A stretch of DNA of 64,000 nucleotides from Heliocidaris erythrogramma (GCA_025617745.1 CM046855.1:47347813-47411812); one strand, 5' to 3'; positions 41,579 through 54,437 are shown, numbered from the stretch's first letter. Numbers and translations: made by a program. The notes: generated by a model not told the origin, from the sequence alone.

Positions 41579-41580
41579 AT
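41534..41580. repeat. (TA)n microsatellite
   Basis: Alternating TA for about 45 bases with one phase break. Confidence 0.9.
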
Positions 41581-42403
41581 AGCAAAAATTGGCTCACACT
41601 CTTTAACATGGTGGGGTAGTGTACTCGGGTGCTAATTATATTGAAGCTGTTTCTGTCCTACTCATGTATATATATCACCAATCCTCCAAAAGTCGCCAAG
41701 TGGGGAGGGGGCGGTTATCAGATATTTTCCTCCTTAATTTTCTGAAAAGCAAAAAAAAAATATGTGTCAGAAAAAGACGAAAGCACATACAGTATCATGT
41801 AAATATATCTGGTAAATGGAAATAGATGGTTAATTTATTTTAACAATTTCCTTCTCTATCGGCAGACTGTATCATTACTTCAAGAGTGGGGGTAATACGA
41901 GAGATCAATAGGGGTCCGAACCCATGAGTGGGGTTTGGGAAATCATCGGAGTAACGTCCATCAATAGAACTTTAGAATATCCTACCATTAGTGCATCTCA
42001 CAGCTCTATCGAATAACCACTTGGCCTCTTTCACTGGCCTGCATTCAATAACCCTTTATAACTGCGTCGAGCAAAAACACTCCACATTCAGGAGCATGCA
42101 TAAGAAGGGAGGAGGGAAGCGTTTTGTGCGTGCCGGAGATTATTTAAAGAGACTGGGCTGAGCATGTGATTAACCCCTTTTCAAGTAAAAAGAGAGGTAA
42201 ATTTCTGAAATCTCAAGAAATCACTTGAGAATCAAAAATATAAGCTCCCCTTTAGTCGTTAAAGCACTATTTTCTAGTATTGTAATGTAAGAAAACAATT
42301 ACATTTCATACTATGTCCTCAACTTCTCATGTAACGCAAATTTATTTTTCCCCTTTAAACTGAAGGATTCAGCGAAGGTCATTGGTGATACTTAATTCTA
42401 CAC

Positions 42404-42483
42404 TGTAAAAAATAACTGTAGATTAACAGGTTTTTTGACTTGTAACTGTAGATTAACAGGTTTTTTGACTTGTAAAATTACAA
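42404..42483 (+). repeat. Short tandem duplication beside a cactgtaaaaa end
   Basis: taactgtagattaacaggtt followed by ttttgacttg occurs twice in tandem after ctacactgtaaaaaa, a terminus type seen in other MITEs such as 47827-48039. Confidence 0.7.
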
Positions 42484-42541
42484 GTTTTGGCCGTTTTTCT
42501 GTTAATACGGTATTTTTCTTGTGAAATGGCAGGAAAATTAG

Positions 42542-43297
42542 CATGGTATGGGCAGCGAAGTTTCATTCATTTTGCTGTCAATACGTTGTGAGATCCCTTT
42601 TCGCAAATCCCTTTTCGGACAATGTTCTTTATCTGAAAATCAGTCAATTGAAATTCAATTTAAAAGATGTGGGCGCACCTCCACACCACGATAGATGCAA
42701 AAAATAAATGAACCTGCAAAATCAAAGCAATATAGAGGATTATTTTTTAATGAATTTCAAAATACCGTTTTAAAGTGCATTGATGTAATAACTGAGAAGA
42801 CAAGTTTAAGCAGCTTCTTTGCTTTTTAATACTTGACGCGCACTTTAAAGATGGAAACTAATAATTTGGTAGCGAATATCGCTATATGAATACAAAAGTA
42901 ATTTTCATTTGAATAGAAATTATCGATTAATGAATTCAATTTGATATATACTGCACGAATGTTTCAGCTGCATTAGCAGGCATACAATTTGACAAAGATC
43001 AATATCAGACTTATTTACTACTTATAAATAATAGAGGCTACGTCACTGATTTAGTTTCTTTTTCACATTTTGAAATTTGAGAAAGGAAGATATTATATCA
43101 CTATGACTTGTGCACAAGAGATTTTTTTTTTCATAGTTTCGTTGGCTGCATTTTTAAAATTTGATAAGCTTAATTTGAGTAAAGTTTGCTGTCCATCAAT
43201 GAAATATAAAATCTCATGCAGTGCTTTCTAGCACGTGCTAGAATATCTCACAACGTATTGACAGCAAAATGAATGAAACTTCGCTGCCCATACCATG
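42542..43297. repeat. Perfect 53-bp inverted repeat, arms 650 bp apart
   Basis: 42542-42594 (catggtatgggcagcgaagt … caatacgttgtgagat) is the exact reverse complement of 43245-43297 (atctcacaacgtattgacag … cgctgcccataccatg), 53 of 53. The spacer is AT-rich with no recognised gene. Confidence 0.9.
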
Positions 43298-45079
43298 TGA
43301 GATACTTCGGCGTGCTTGAAAAAATACGGGGTGAGTTAGAATCCCGAAAAACTACAAGGTGGATACACAAGTTTTGAGGGCAATTTTTTTTTCTTCTAAG
43401 ATATCACACGATGGATGAGGATACGGGAATATGTGGCATACAAGACCAATGCCCTCTGTTTCGTTCTGAGGGCTTTCCTGTTATAGGCTCCAGAAGCGAA
43501 CACAATACCGGTGACGCGATTTCACCGCGTATCCATGACTGACAAAATACAATGCCCTCTGTGGGGTCGTCTCGAATGTCCTGTCCTCCAGGGAAGAGGA
43601 CCTTTTCTCCCCCCCCCCCCCCCCGCACTGACTTCGGCCTCAAGACTAAGGGTAGTTTAGACGTTTTGTAACCGTTATCATAATCCATGGGGATTGAAGG
43701 AAAACACACTTTCCAAATTTTGCGATACTACATATGGAAATTATAAAAAAATATGTGACATTTGAACTTTCGAACCTGCCTACATTCTTAATATGTCCGT
43801 TGTACACAAGGCGTCGTTTGGTTCGCTTTATTACCTGCGCCAATCAATCATGTGAATGTTTCAATTGTTCAATTTACAATCATTTTTGTAAGATGTCACC
43901 ATCACAGAGACCGTACCAATCGCTGATGCGGTGCTACTCAGGCAAAATGACGTCTCGTGTGCAACGGGTATGAAGCCCGGCTCACATAAGAGGTCAATTT
44001 GGTGACGTAAGGACAGGGTCAGTGACTTGTACGATCTTTTGCGCGTCATGAAAGAGTGATATCCTTTAAAAAGTGATTGCAAAGTGAATAGTTCAAACAA
44101 TACTTTTAATAACTGACGTATGGGTTAATTCCCTTTACAGGCTCGATTGGCGCAGCTATAGTGACGCAATCGAAATGAAGCCTCTTGTGAGCCAGGCTTT
44201 GGGGATTTCTTGGAGTTCGAATAATTCGCCTGACCCGATTTTTGCATGTATGCCTTAAGGATAAATTAAGTTGATTCAACGTGTACCAATCACTTTCCTC
44301 TTGAGCAGTAATTTCAAAATCAGGGTGAAGGGGTTAGCGTTATAGCGTCCACAGGTCGCTTTAGCGTTATCGCCTTGAGCCCCAGTTCCTGGCTCGCAAA
44401 TATAAATCGTGAGCCGGCGTGAAAGACCACCGAATCGATACCAAGCGGATCTCCGTTAAGCTGCTGTTTTTTACCGAAGTTGGGTTCATCTTTGTTTCAT
44501 CTATTTAAGAGAGTAGAAGACAGAAACACCCAGTGTTTCGTTATTGCAACGGTTGTTCCTTTTCGATGCCGCGCATGTAAGGCGCTTTCTCCGACTGCTA
44601 ACACGCGATCATACGCGGGATATAAGCTGTTAAAAGCTTTCTGACATGATGTAACGCTAGTAATATGCGATAGTGACAGAGATGAAAAACTAGAGATTAA
44701 ATTAAGGTTTGCTCGCATCAAAGCTTAGATCGTGAGTGATGCGTTTGTGATTAGAAGACAAATTCTTGTACTTTTAGCGCAAAGTCTCCTTTCTTCTTTG
44801 TTTTTACATGATTTGTGATGGGAGAAAACCACATTCATCATTTCAGGTAATGAAAAATAAATTACGAAATGTTGTATTTAAGGAATTTTAGAATCGACAA
44901 TATTTTTCAAACCGCATAGTCTGAAGTAAAAGATGTATCATACGCAGAGACTGATGCATTCACTCGCAAGTGCCTTACTCATTCAACTTGCATAGACATC
45001 TGGTATCGGTAATTATATTATTTTGTAATGTTTATTACCTTTAACTGACTTTAATTTTAAGCCTTTTTTTTGAGGGAAC
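43298..45079. other. Noncoding region, no recognised gene
   Basis: A poly-C tract lies at 43608-43624. Partial inverted similarity exists between 43945-44015 and 44155-44200 (shared cctcttgtgagccaggctt-like block). Frames are short and unremarkable. Confidence 0.4.
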
Positions 45080-45222
45080 CTGGGGAGCGTTTCATCAAGC
45101 GTTTTGTCTGTGATTTTTACCGACAACTGTTATAAGCTACTGAAATCCTTGCATCTGATTGGCTGAGAACAAATTTGTCAGTAAAAAATCACTGACAAAA
45201 TGCTTGATGAAACGCTCCCCAG
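45080..45222. mobile_element. GTTTCATCAAGC foldback MITE, well preserved
   Basis: Ends ctggggagcgtttcatcaag and cttgatgaaacgctccccag are perfect inverted repeats. The interior has tgatttttaccgacaactgt, gctactgaaatccttgcatc and tgattggctgagaacaaatt. Confidence 0.85.
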
Positions 45223-47826
45223 ATTGTTTAATAATCTTATGTTATTTATTAGAGGATATTCATTACTGACTGCTATCTAAAGCTTTTACAGGACTTCTTT
45301 TTTAAAATCCAGTTATAACGGATAAGAATTTCAGCAGCCAGTTCTGCCTTTTTTTATTTCGTTCATGACATTGGTTGTTTGATGCAGGACCTAGATTCAT
45401 TTAGAACAATGGTAATTGTTGTTTGAAGTCGATGCCGAGGCAAAATTAGGGAGAACACTAATTTAATATATGCGTCTTTTGCTCCTTTTCTTCCAATGAC
45501 TCTTGTCCAAATTGCTCTTTGTATACAACATTGTTTTCTGTAGCTCTCAAAATAAGTAATACCCCCCTCCCTCCAATGCACCTACACTCAACAGTTTGAC
45601 GTAACGTTGCGTACAAGTCTGATAAAATAGCCGACTTATTTTAAGTAGGCTGAGTATAGGCCTTCTTCTGTACAACGGTTCCCTTTTTTCCCTCGCAGCA
45701 TTTTGAAATTGATGTTGACTCTACGAGGAAAGGATAATTGAGAAATGTAACATCCAAAACATACGAAAAACAATTCATTTCATCCAATTCGCTCTCAATA
45801 TATTAGTTCTGCAATTCGCTTTTATTTGCTGACGTGTGTTTCGCCATGTTCGTTGGAACATGCACTTTATGGTCGGAGTGACCTTTTATGTTTTTTAAGT
45901 TCACGGGCAATGGGATATTAAAGGTATAATGAAATGAAACTGTACTTCACCAAGTCACGGCTGTTATTGTTTGCGATCGTATCTGCTCTGCTCGTACGAC
46001 ACAGAAGGCTTTCTTAAAGGGCTAGTCAAATATCAGCGATTTGATTAAGAGAAATTCGGTCTATGTAGAAAATTTATGGTCCTCACCGATTTAAGTTAAT
46101 GAACCTACAGCACCAATTTTCTCGGATCCAGTACATTTTCTGCAAAGAACGGTTTTATCATGATATGGCTATCGTTGAGATGTGACCAACCCTTAAGACA
46201 GTACGAGACTGTGTGCGTGCAGTTGTTTTTGTGATCATTTCTATCGCTTTTGTAATTATTCATAATTGTAACTCGGGAATTTGTGGTACTATTTATTATT
46301 TATATGAGTTAAAAGACGTTTGCATAAAAATGTACAGAATGAATAGTCACGGATAAACAAATAAAACACGGCAAAACGGTGAGAAAAATTTCACGTTCGA
46401 GCACAATTCAATTCTTTGACGGTACGTGTATGCCGTAATCAGAGTCCACCACCTCATAATGATGTATCTTGGAAAATACACGTTTAAATTAATTTAATTG
46501 TTTGTTTTTTTGTTTTGAGTTTTATTCCAAACTAAATCTGCCTAAAAACCAGTGATAAGGATGTTGCGTCTGTGATCATGGTAATTGAAATTGTATTTTG
46601 TTGGGGATTAGCAACGGGATGAATTCCCTTTTCAATTGAGAGAAAACGTATAGATTGTTTACTGCAAATGTGTAGTACATCGGGAATATGTTTGACCCTC
46701 TCACAGATAAATTGGGACACGTATACCCAAGGAGGTACCTCCTTGGTATACCCCTGGTTGCAGCAACGTGTTGTACACGTGTAATATATTCCATTGGGAG
46801 TACATAAGAAGGTCGTGATAGGCATTTTGTTCCTTACATCATGCTTCGCTTCACTTCACTTCGTTGAAGGTTGGTCATACATCTAATGACGAAGTGATGA
46901 GCTAATTATGCTATCCACGCCAATTATTCACGAATATCCACGTTATTAAACCATGCTATGTCCTTTTGACACAGTGATCGCCTAACATGCTATTATCTAT
47001 GATCTGGGGGGTTTTCGACCTTTTGCTCATGTATTTACATCTGCACTTAACTTTCCTTATCGTTGTTGTCAGATATTTTAGCCGTACCGTTATCTAAAAG
47101 TATGCTTTTAAATTGAAGGCAATCATTGACCGGAAGAGGGGGAGGGCGTTGCAGTTGCATTGTTGCAATACTTAATGAGAATAGAAATTCTCAACTAGTG
47201 CTAATCATATCAATATGCATAATTTTCTTTTGACTTCACACGAAACCTGTATATATATCTTATGCTCAATCATTTTTTTAGTAAATCCAATCAATGACAG
47301 TCAAAAATGATTTCATGATTTCTTTTACTTGGCAAAATATATGAAACCAAGAAAAGGTATTAGGCAAACTCAAGATTTATCTGTCATATATGCTCACGCA
47401 TCTATATACCTTCTTTCAAGATATACTTCGCTGATTTTTGTAAATATTGTCATCAGATCTTGAATACAACATTGTGAAAAGATATGACGTAATAAAGTAA
47501 CTCGAAAGACGATCGAATTAAAAAATAAAAAGACCTGCATAAATTATATTGAAAGCTTAAGTACTTTACATGAGGCGTAGCAGTGACGTCAGTAGCCTCT
47601 TCCTTTCCCTTTTTTATCAACCTAAAAAGGGAAAATAAAGGTAATTGCACATCTAGATGTTAAAATCTTATAAACAGATACATTAGCACTATGTTCATAA
47701 CAGACCAGAAAAGTCTAGATCACCCCACCTCCCTTTAACTTTAGAATACGATGTGACAAGACTGATCAAGATGTACCCATAAATAAAAGTCCTTCGTGAT
47801 GCTGTGTACATATGGACTTTTTGTTG
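45223..47826. other. Noncoding region, no recognised gene
   Basis: AT-rich sequence. The only structured element noticed is the palindrome at 46721-46751. Confidence 0.4.
46721..46751. repeat. Near-perfect 31-bp palindrome
   Basis: gtatacccaaggaggtacct then ccttggtatac: self-complementary except for one extra C in the left arm. Same arm as at 40773-40821. Confidence 0.75.
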
Positions 47827-48039
47827 TACACTCTAAAAACTCAAATGTTAAATCTACATTTAAAAGGTTGGAGAAGTGACAACATTTTCAAAATGGTAAA
47901 TGAACATTTTTAACATGCTGCATCCAACCTTTAAACTATTAGATCCAGCATGTTAAAAGTGTTAATTTCCAATTTTAAAAATGTTGTCACTCCTCCAACC
48001 TTTTAAATGTAGATTTAACATTTGAGTTTTTAGAGTGTA
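47827..48039. mobile_element. Long-hairpin MITE with TACACTCTAAAAA ends
   Basis: The arms extend for almost the full 213 bp: tacactctaaaaactcaaat pairs with atttgagtttttagagtgta, then taaatctacatttaaaaggt pairs with accttttaaatgtagattta, then (ga)gtgacaacattttcaaaat. The centre contains a second inverted pair (aacatgctg…cagcatgtt). Confidence 0.85.
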
Positions 48040-49770
48040 AATGCAATTATATCTACTCTTTTGATGGTTCTAAGACAAGCAGAACGCTTAGACCGAATAA
48101 ATGCATTATGAAATAGATATTTTCATAAAACCCACAACCTTTTAAATCTCTGCAATTCACCCTCAATAGTATTTCAGTTATTCAATGAGTTTCCTTGGGC
48201 GTTTCATTCAGCGTAACAGCAAAAGAAATTCGTAATGAACGAAGAAGTAGATGAATTTTACGTGGAGACAGAGCACTTCATTTTGATGTTGTTACAAAAT
48301 CCATGTGACATAATGTTCTATATGCTACGTCGCTCACCATTTCTAGGACTGTTTGCATGATATCAGTTTAAGTTGATGTACTTCTACATTTTTTTCATTC
48401 TCCTTGTATTATAATTATATCCAACTCATTGTATCGATTTCAGTGCCTATGTGTTACCCCCCCCCCCTCTCTCTCTTTCTCTTTTTTTCTGTCATCTTTT
48501 TTTTCCTTCTCGTTTGCTTACAAAAGATAATTGTCTAAACTTCACGGATTCCAACAATTATCTAACTATATATAAACCTGATTTGAACTTTTTATACCTC
48601 GTGATATCACACCATGAGAATATAGGTCATATCGTGAAGTATGCTGTACTGGCAGTGGTCAGTAATTGAAAAAGATATGTATCGCTGAAAACTATCGTTT
48701 TCTTTCATTAAAAAAGTGACGTTTCTGGAGGGTATATGCGTGACCTGCATACACTCTCGACTCTCGAGTGAAATAATTATGCAGGTCAGTATTATGACCC
48801 AAAGATGTAGTTGAAAGTGTTGTGTCCATTCGTGGTCCATTTGGATGTAGCTGTTGTCTTAAAATAGTGTTTTTCTTCCAAGTTTCTGCTCGTTTACCTA
48901 AAAAAGGTACATTTATGCAGTGAAAAGAAAGCGTTATCTGACATCAGTCTGCACACTCACAAGTTTGCATTATTTCACTCATGAGAGCGAATTCTACCAA
49001 ATGAAGTAATATTTAGACTTTTAATACCATGGTATGATAGAAAAATCAAATCATCTTGGCCCATATTCTGCTACACAGACCAACCCCGATGGTTTGGTAA
49101 AGCTTGCTCTAACAAAGCGCTACAACTGATCTCTATACTTAAGTCGCTATATTGAGCTTGAATTTAGAAGAAACACCCAGCACCGGGTACATTTATGTCG
49201 GAGTATATTATGGGCCTCTGCTTCAGAACAGAGTTACAGCCGTGTTCACGAAGAATCAATTCTTCCGTGAGCCGAGTGACACAGATCGTGGAAGCAGAAA
49301 ACAGGGGCCTGTCTCATTCTATTTGCCATGTCACTTAGCACAGTGTTTGAACAAGATATCGATATGATTTAAATGAAAAGAAACGTTCAAACAAGTGGAA
49401 AGCGATCGCGCAAAGAAATGGCGTGTCCATACCCGCTTTTGTTTTGATTTTTCTGACACGATTTAGGAAATTTTAGAACTTCGAAATGAAAGAAAAAATC
49501 AATGCAATATAAGGACAATTATGTTTTCCTAATTGAATCAGACTGGGAGACTTCTGATGTCGATTCGGCCCCTAAATGTCTTGGTCGCATTAGGAAATAA
49601 ATGTTTTGTGGACACGTCCACATAACCTGATCACGTATGCGCCCCATATATTCAGTCAATACAAAGTTACCAGTCTGCAGAGGCATCGTTTTTCACGGAC
49701 CATTAGATATGACACTCTGTTAAAAAATGTTAATTAAGAAGAACCTTATACAAACAGATGTGTAAACAGC
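48040..49770. other. Noncoding region with one exon-like frame
   Basis: A poly-C then CT-rich tract lies at 48458-48490. The frame at 49152-49367 is discussed separately. Confidence 0.4.
49152..49367 (+). CDS. Exon-like open frame, function unknown
   Basis: Encodes LEETPSTGYIYVGVYYGPLL then AVFTKNQFFREPSDTDRGSR and KQGPVSFYLPCHLAQCL. The PSTGY segment followed by an N.(Y/F)F block and G..F strand is faintly like chagasin-type (I42) cysteine-peptidase inhibitors, but the GxGG and RPW motifs are absent. An ag precedes at 49169. No partner exon identified. Confidence 0.15.
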   Translation: MSLNLEETPSTGYIYVGVYYGPLLQNRVTAVFTKNQFFREPSDTDRGSRKQGPVSFYLPCHLAQCLNKISI

Positions 49771-49878
49771 GGCACTAATGTCCTTTGGCAAGACAGTAAT
49801 CTACAACCGCCACTCTCCACCCGGGTGACGCAAATGGGTACCAGCGATAGGAAGGAATTACTTGAGTGCTTGATTGAC
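49771..49878 (+). mobile_element. SINE fragment (same body as 24056-24328)
   Basis: ggcactaatgtcctttggca, ccgccactctccacccgggt and caaatgggtacc match the body of the tRNA-Lys-headed SINE in the opposite orientation. The tRNA head is lost. Confidence 0.65.
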
Positions 49879-50076
49879 TATACAATATGTAATTCGTGGA
49901 TGAAATATACTGATTTATAGAATCGAATTGTTTGGTTTGAGGAGGGTATTTGTCATTTCCAGGCTTAAGATGTATACTAAAGCTTTTAAAAAATGGGAAA
50001 AAATAATAGCTTAAAATGGTGTAAATGCATCATACCAGGTGATTGCAATCATTACCGATGTAAGTTGCCCCCGACC

Positions 50077-50107
50077 CCCGGTCCCCCCCCCCCCCCACCC
50101 CCACCTC
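50077..50107. repeat. C-rich tract
   Basis: cccccgacccccggtccccc followed by more C: a poly-C low-complexity run. Confidence 0.85.
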
Positions 50108-50349
50108 CAAATGAACACACAACCATGCATGCCATTGGCGATATATGTAATTTTATGAGTATAGGTCAAAATAACTGAGTTTTGATTTGTCAACTTACGT
50201 TGTTGTAAAACACCTGCTTAAATGCAAAGAGAAGCTCTAACTTTTTACGTCACACTTCCCCTCCCCACCTCCCCCTCGTTATTGTCAAAACGTTTTTAGT
50301 AATTGCGGATTTTGGTTGAAAATTTGAAGAAAACAGATTAGGTGTAAGG

Positions 50350-50610
50350 GCTCTCTTCCCTCCCCCTCCCTCTCTCTCTCCCTTTCTATCTTTCTCATGC
50401 CCATTAACTCTCGTTCAGATACATAATATACTCACCCACATCCGACTGCACCCACAAATATCACCCACACTCGTTTGTTCTCCCCTTCCTCTTCCTCTCT
50501 ATGAAATCCCCTCTCCCTGTCTCTCCCCCTCTCTCTCTCTTTTTGTTTCCCACTCCCTCCATCTCTCCCTCTATCTCCCTCCTTCCAACTCTCTCTGTTC
50601 CCACTCTTCC
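50350..50610. repeat. Polypyrimidine (CT-rich) tract
   Basis: Two CT-rich blocks (50350-50400 and 50475-50605) with cccctctctctctctttttg-type composition separated by about 75 bases. Confidence 0.8.
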
Positions 50611-50699
50611 CCACTTCATTTCAATCTTAGAAGAGGGAATTACTATTGATCACTGGTTTACCGTCGCCACCGACGCTGTAAATGAATCACTGTAAAATA

Positions 50700-52999
50700 A
50701 TGTTCTCGAAACCGTACATAATTTGAAGGTATTGTAACGTACCTCGATATTTTAATTCAGTGTTGGTTTCATACTGACTTCTTGTCAAATCTTGAGTCTT
50801 TGTTCGGTAAGTCGTGTATGGGCTTCCCGGACCATACGTAATTAACTTTCTGAATGCAAAATACATCGGAGCATTTTTGCTGTGCCTTATTCTGTAGTGC
50901 GAAAAAATTTCATCCGTAGAAAACATTTTTTTTTCTAAAGTAATAATCCTATCATAGTAACCAGCTGCTCTGCGTACGGAAGTACAGAATGAACCGAATG
51001 CACAAAATTAGCGATTGCTTTTCGAGGCTTTGACAACTGGGTCTTGGGTGATAGTTAACATGATTTACGTGAAAATTCGGTGAGAAACTTGAACTTTGAA
51101 AACGTCACAAAGCTTAACACATCATTAAATCAAGTCGTTTGTCATTGCTTTGTTATATAATGGTGTATCTTAAGTATTTATTTCGAGCATTTATGTAAAC
51201 ATCTATACGGTATTATGACAACTGCGAGTTATTCATCAGGTATTTATTATTTTTTTTAGTATTCACTTCGAAAGAAATGCGAGGTGCGTCATGTATCGAC
51301 CTTAGCTCCATAACGTGTGTAGCACAGACAATTATTGAATATTAGGTGTTTAGGTACATTGATACACCCTGATATGCGGTCGATTAAAGTGAAAAAAAAG
51401 CTAAACCATCTGCGTCAGCTTGCCCGGATCATAGTAGGTGTAAATAAAAGATGTTCCACTTGTATCATACCCCGTTGCATGAACACACAGCCGATGGTGA
51501 ATAGACCTCGAACAACACCAGGCCAGCCGCCTCCCACCATCAACGTCTGAGCGCAGGAAATGGAGCGTCTAGGCTTTTGACACGCTCTTGTGACAATTTC
51601 GAGCCCCTATCATCATGATCATGAAAAGGTCGTAAAAGTTGAAAAGGAGCTGGTCCACATTGTACCCTAACTTACAAATAACGGGGAATAATCTTCTAAA
51701 ATGGCATACGTAATGTAGGAGATACCTTGACGAATTAGCAGTGACGAATATATGTATTGTCAGCGTCCTGATATTTTACGTAATCGCATTTAAACTACGT
51801 CATTATTATCTATTATTAGCTTCGAATCCTCAGGGAAAAGGTTCTTTAAAATTCCAACGATTATTATTTCTACTGTTAGCATTACAATTACAATTTAGTG
51901 GGACAGGAGTCGATGATGTTTTATCAAGAATAGTCCATTTTCCAAACTGCAAAACTTTTTTATTGATGGATGTTTAGATACTGATACCATAATGGAAAAG
52001 ATGATAATCAAAACAGATAATTAACTGGGGAGAAAACGTACCCAAGCTTTCAGTTAGGGATTTGTAACGGAACCGAATTGCAAACCGGACACTCTCATTT
52101 ATTGGGTATAAAATATTGACATACGTATGCTGTGCACCGTATAGAAAAGACAATTTAATCGTATTTCCGGAGGGGGGGGGGGGTCCAGAAATCGGGGGAC
52201 AGGGAAACATGCCCTTTTTTTTCTTTATCAGAACCATGACATTGTATTAATATGCCTATATAGCACCTGGCATGTAATAACGCGAAGGAAATGACGTCTC
52301 GTGTGCAGCAGGCGTAAGTTTAAACTTTGCCATTCATGGTATTTCCAGTCACAGGTATAATCACATGATTGTTTCCTCAAGCGAAATATTGTTCAAGGAA
52401 TCATTTGATACTGTTCTACAGGGCGGAAACTCGGATTCATGGTGAACAGTCTTTGAGATCGCGATGGAGCAGAGCTAGTAAGTCGTAACTGATGTTTGCA
52501 ATTTACTTTTCTTCCTTACTTTTCAACATTCAAGAACTTCTGTCTCATCAGTGTGCGTACTAGATAGATAATTCAAGACCTGTTATGGTAGAGGGCAAGC
52601 CACATAACCCAAGAGGAAAATACTCCTTTAGATTGATGTATTCATCAAATCGAATTTCACGGTTCTTTTTCAAAGTCGACTATTTTTTGAAAGCGCTGTC
52701 GGTCAATTTATCTTTCAACACACTGAACATGATTTAACGGATGTGGACAGGTCACTACAATAACTTATCATGATTGAGTGGACAATTTAGAATTATACAA
52801 CGCTTTCACGGTAAAGTATGTAATCTGATTATAACCTCTGTTGCTGTTTTCTCATGACTGATTGCAATTTCCGCGGCCATGCTCATTTTGTTTACGATTG
52901 TTTTCTCTGTATCCGGTCATTTCAGGGCATTGTACATGTATTTATATTTTGAAATGGGCAGTTCGTCGCCAGGAAAAATTATTCAAAATATCAGACTTG
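50700..52999. other. Noncoding region, no recognised gene
   Basis: Contains a 12-G run near 52171-52182 and otherwise unique-looking AT-rich sequence. The frame at 51335-51550 has no recognisable domain. Confidence 0.4.
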
Positions 53000-53171
53000 T
53001 GGGGTGTTGCAAGAAAGTTGCGATTGATTGCAAGTTGCAACTGATCGGTACTGACCAATCAAAATCATTGTTGCAAGCGCATCTTCTTGAATGGGCAGAC
53101 CCTGAGCCATTCAGAATGGTTGTTCTAATTTGCTTTACAATTTGCAATCGATTACAACTTTCTTGCAACAT
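53000..53171 (-). mobile_element. MITE with TGGGGTGTTGCAAGAAAGTT ends, copy 2 (opposite orientation)
   Basis: Same interior as 20744-20919 but inverted (gaatgggcagaccctgagcc). The left end is intact; the right end keeps caactttcttgcaaca but has lost the terminal CCCCA. Confidence 0.75.
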
Positions 53172-53669
53172 TGTTTTTGGTCTTCCAAATCGGGTCATTA
53201 TTGATTTATGTCCGTGATACAATTAAATAAGCCATGCAGTTCGTAGATACATTTTGCGCATGTGCAGATAAAGGTCATTTGTACCGAGTACAATTGACCT
53301 TTATGTGCTGTCATTTTGTACGCACCATAGACAGGTACGCACCATGATGCGCACACCAGTATGATTTTGCATGTTAAACAAGTAGCGCGTCCACCAAAAC
53401 AAATGCGCGTACGCGTACAAATTGGGGTCATTTCAGGGTCATATGTACCATGTATTAATTACGAACTGGCTTAGATGTACAAATGAAATCAATATAAAAG
53501 AAATACTGAATTATATCACGGAAATATATGTAACATTCCTCTGTGAAATGCTAATTATTGCACGATTTAAAAAATACAAAAAACAGACACCAATACACGC
53601 ATTGGGAATCAAATATACTAAACACCATTTATTAGTATGCAAATAAAAGAGCGATGTAGATAAAATGCC

Positions 53670-53746
53670 CTGCTCAAGGACTTAAGTGCCGTGCTGGAGA
53701 TCGAACCCACAAACTTCGCATTTCCAGTCAAGTGTTTAAACCTCGC
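53670..53746 (-). mobile_element. tRNA-headed SINE fragment
   Basis: Reverse strand carries cacttgactggaaatgcgaa and gtttgtgggttcgatctcca (B box) followed by gcacggcacttaagtcc, the same layout as the SINE head at 24240-24328. Confidence 0.5.
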
Positions 53747-53888
53747 GCAAGTAATTAAATAGCCTTGACACGCATGACGGCGGTTGGTCTTCCAATCTAA
53801 CTCTTTTCATTTACATGAATGAATAGGCATACCCAGGATATTTTTTAAGGGGGATGCTTGTTTTTACTCTAAAATTCTCTGACAAGCA

Positions 53889-53905
53889 AACCCCCCCCCC
53901 CCCCC
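53889..53905. repeat. Poly-C tract
   Basis: About 17 C followed by ggtacgcgc; preceded by ggcatacccaggatattttt, a motif that accompanies several homopolymer G/C runs in this window. Confidence 0.85.
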
Positions 53906-54139
53906 GGTACGCGCATGATGACATTTGATTGTTCTTTTCTTGTTGCTGCTTTGTATTGTAAAACAAAACATTGATAATGTCAATGAAGTTTCTTAATGAA
54001 TACCAATCAAAATACCATAAAATAGTGCTAGAATTAAATACCATTATGTTGTATTAAAAGATTAAATTCTCGAGAAAGATTTGAAACAGAAGGGGAAATG
54101 CTCCAAACTCGACAATCTGTATGCAGGTACACATGTATC

Positions 54140-54437
54140 TTAAAGTGATACGCCACCAGGCGGCCGTGGGGAAAGTCAGGACTGCGTACGCCCCAGTCAC
54201 GCGTACACAACGCTTGTGCGTCGAACGCGTCCGTCGGACTACTGGGATTACATTTCGGACTGCACGAAGCCGAGCGAATCTCGCACTAGAGCTCGAGCTC
54301 AGGCGGAGCGTGTATGTTGCGCGGCGACCAGTCTGTCCGAAGTTTGCGGCGCGGGGCCACGGCATGATCAGGTAACGATCACGGTGCCCTCTCGCGGCAT
54401 AAAAACGTCCACAATGTGCGGTTGAGTATCACTTTCA
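54140..54437 (-). mobile_element. TTAA-flanked MITE, copy 3 (inverted)
   Basis: Inverse of copies 1 and 2: TTAAAGTGATACGCCACC at the left, ggttgagtatcacttt at the right. The TIR has drifted from AGGGATAC to AGTGATAC at both ends, and the right TTAA has become TTCA. Confidence 0.8.

Larger units (their letters stand above)
40822..42400. other. Noncoding region with tRNA fragment and microsatellite
   Basis: Holds the tRNA-like T-arm at 41421-41449 and (TA)n at 41534-41580. No gene recognised. Confidence 0.4.
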
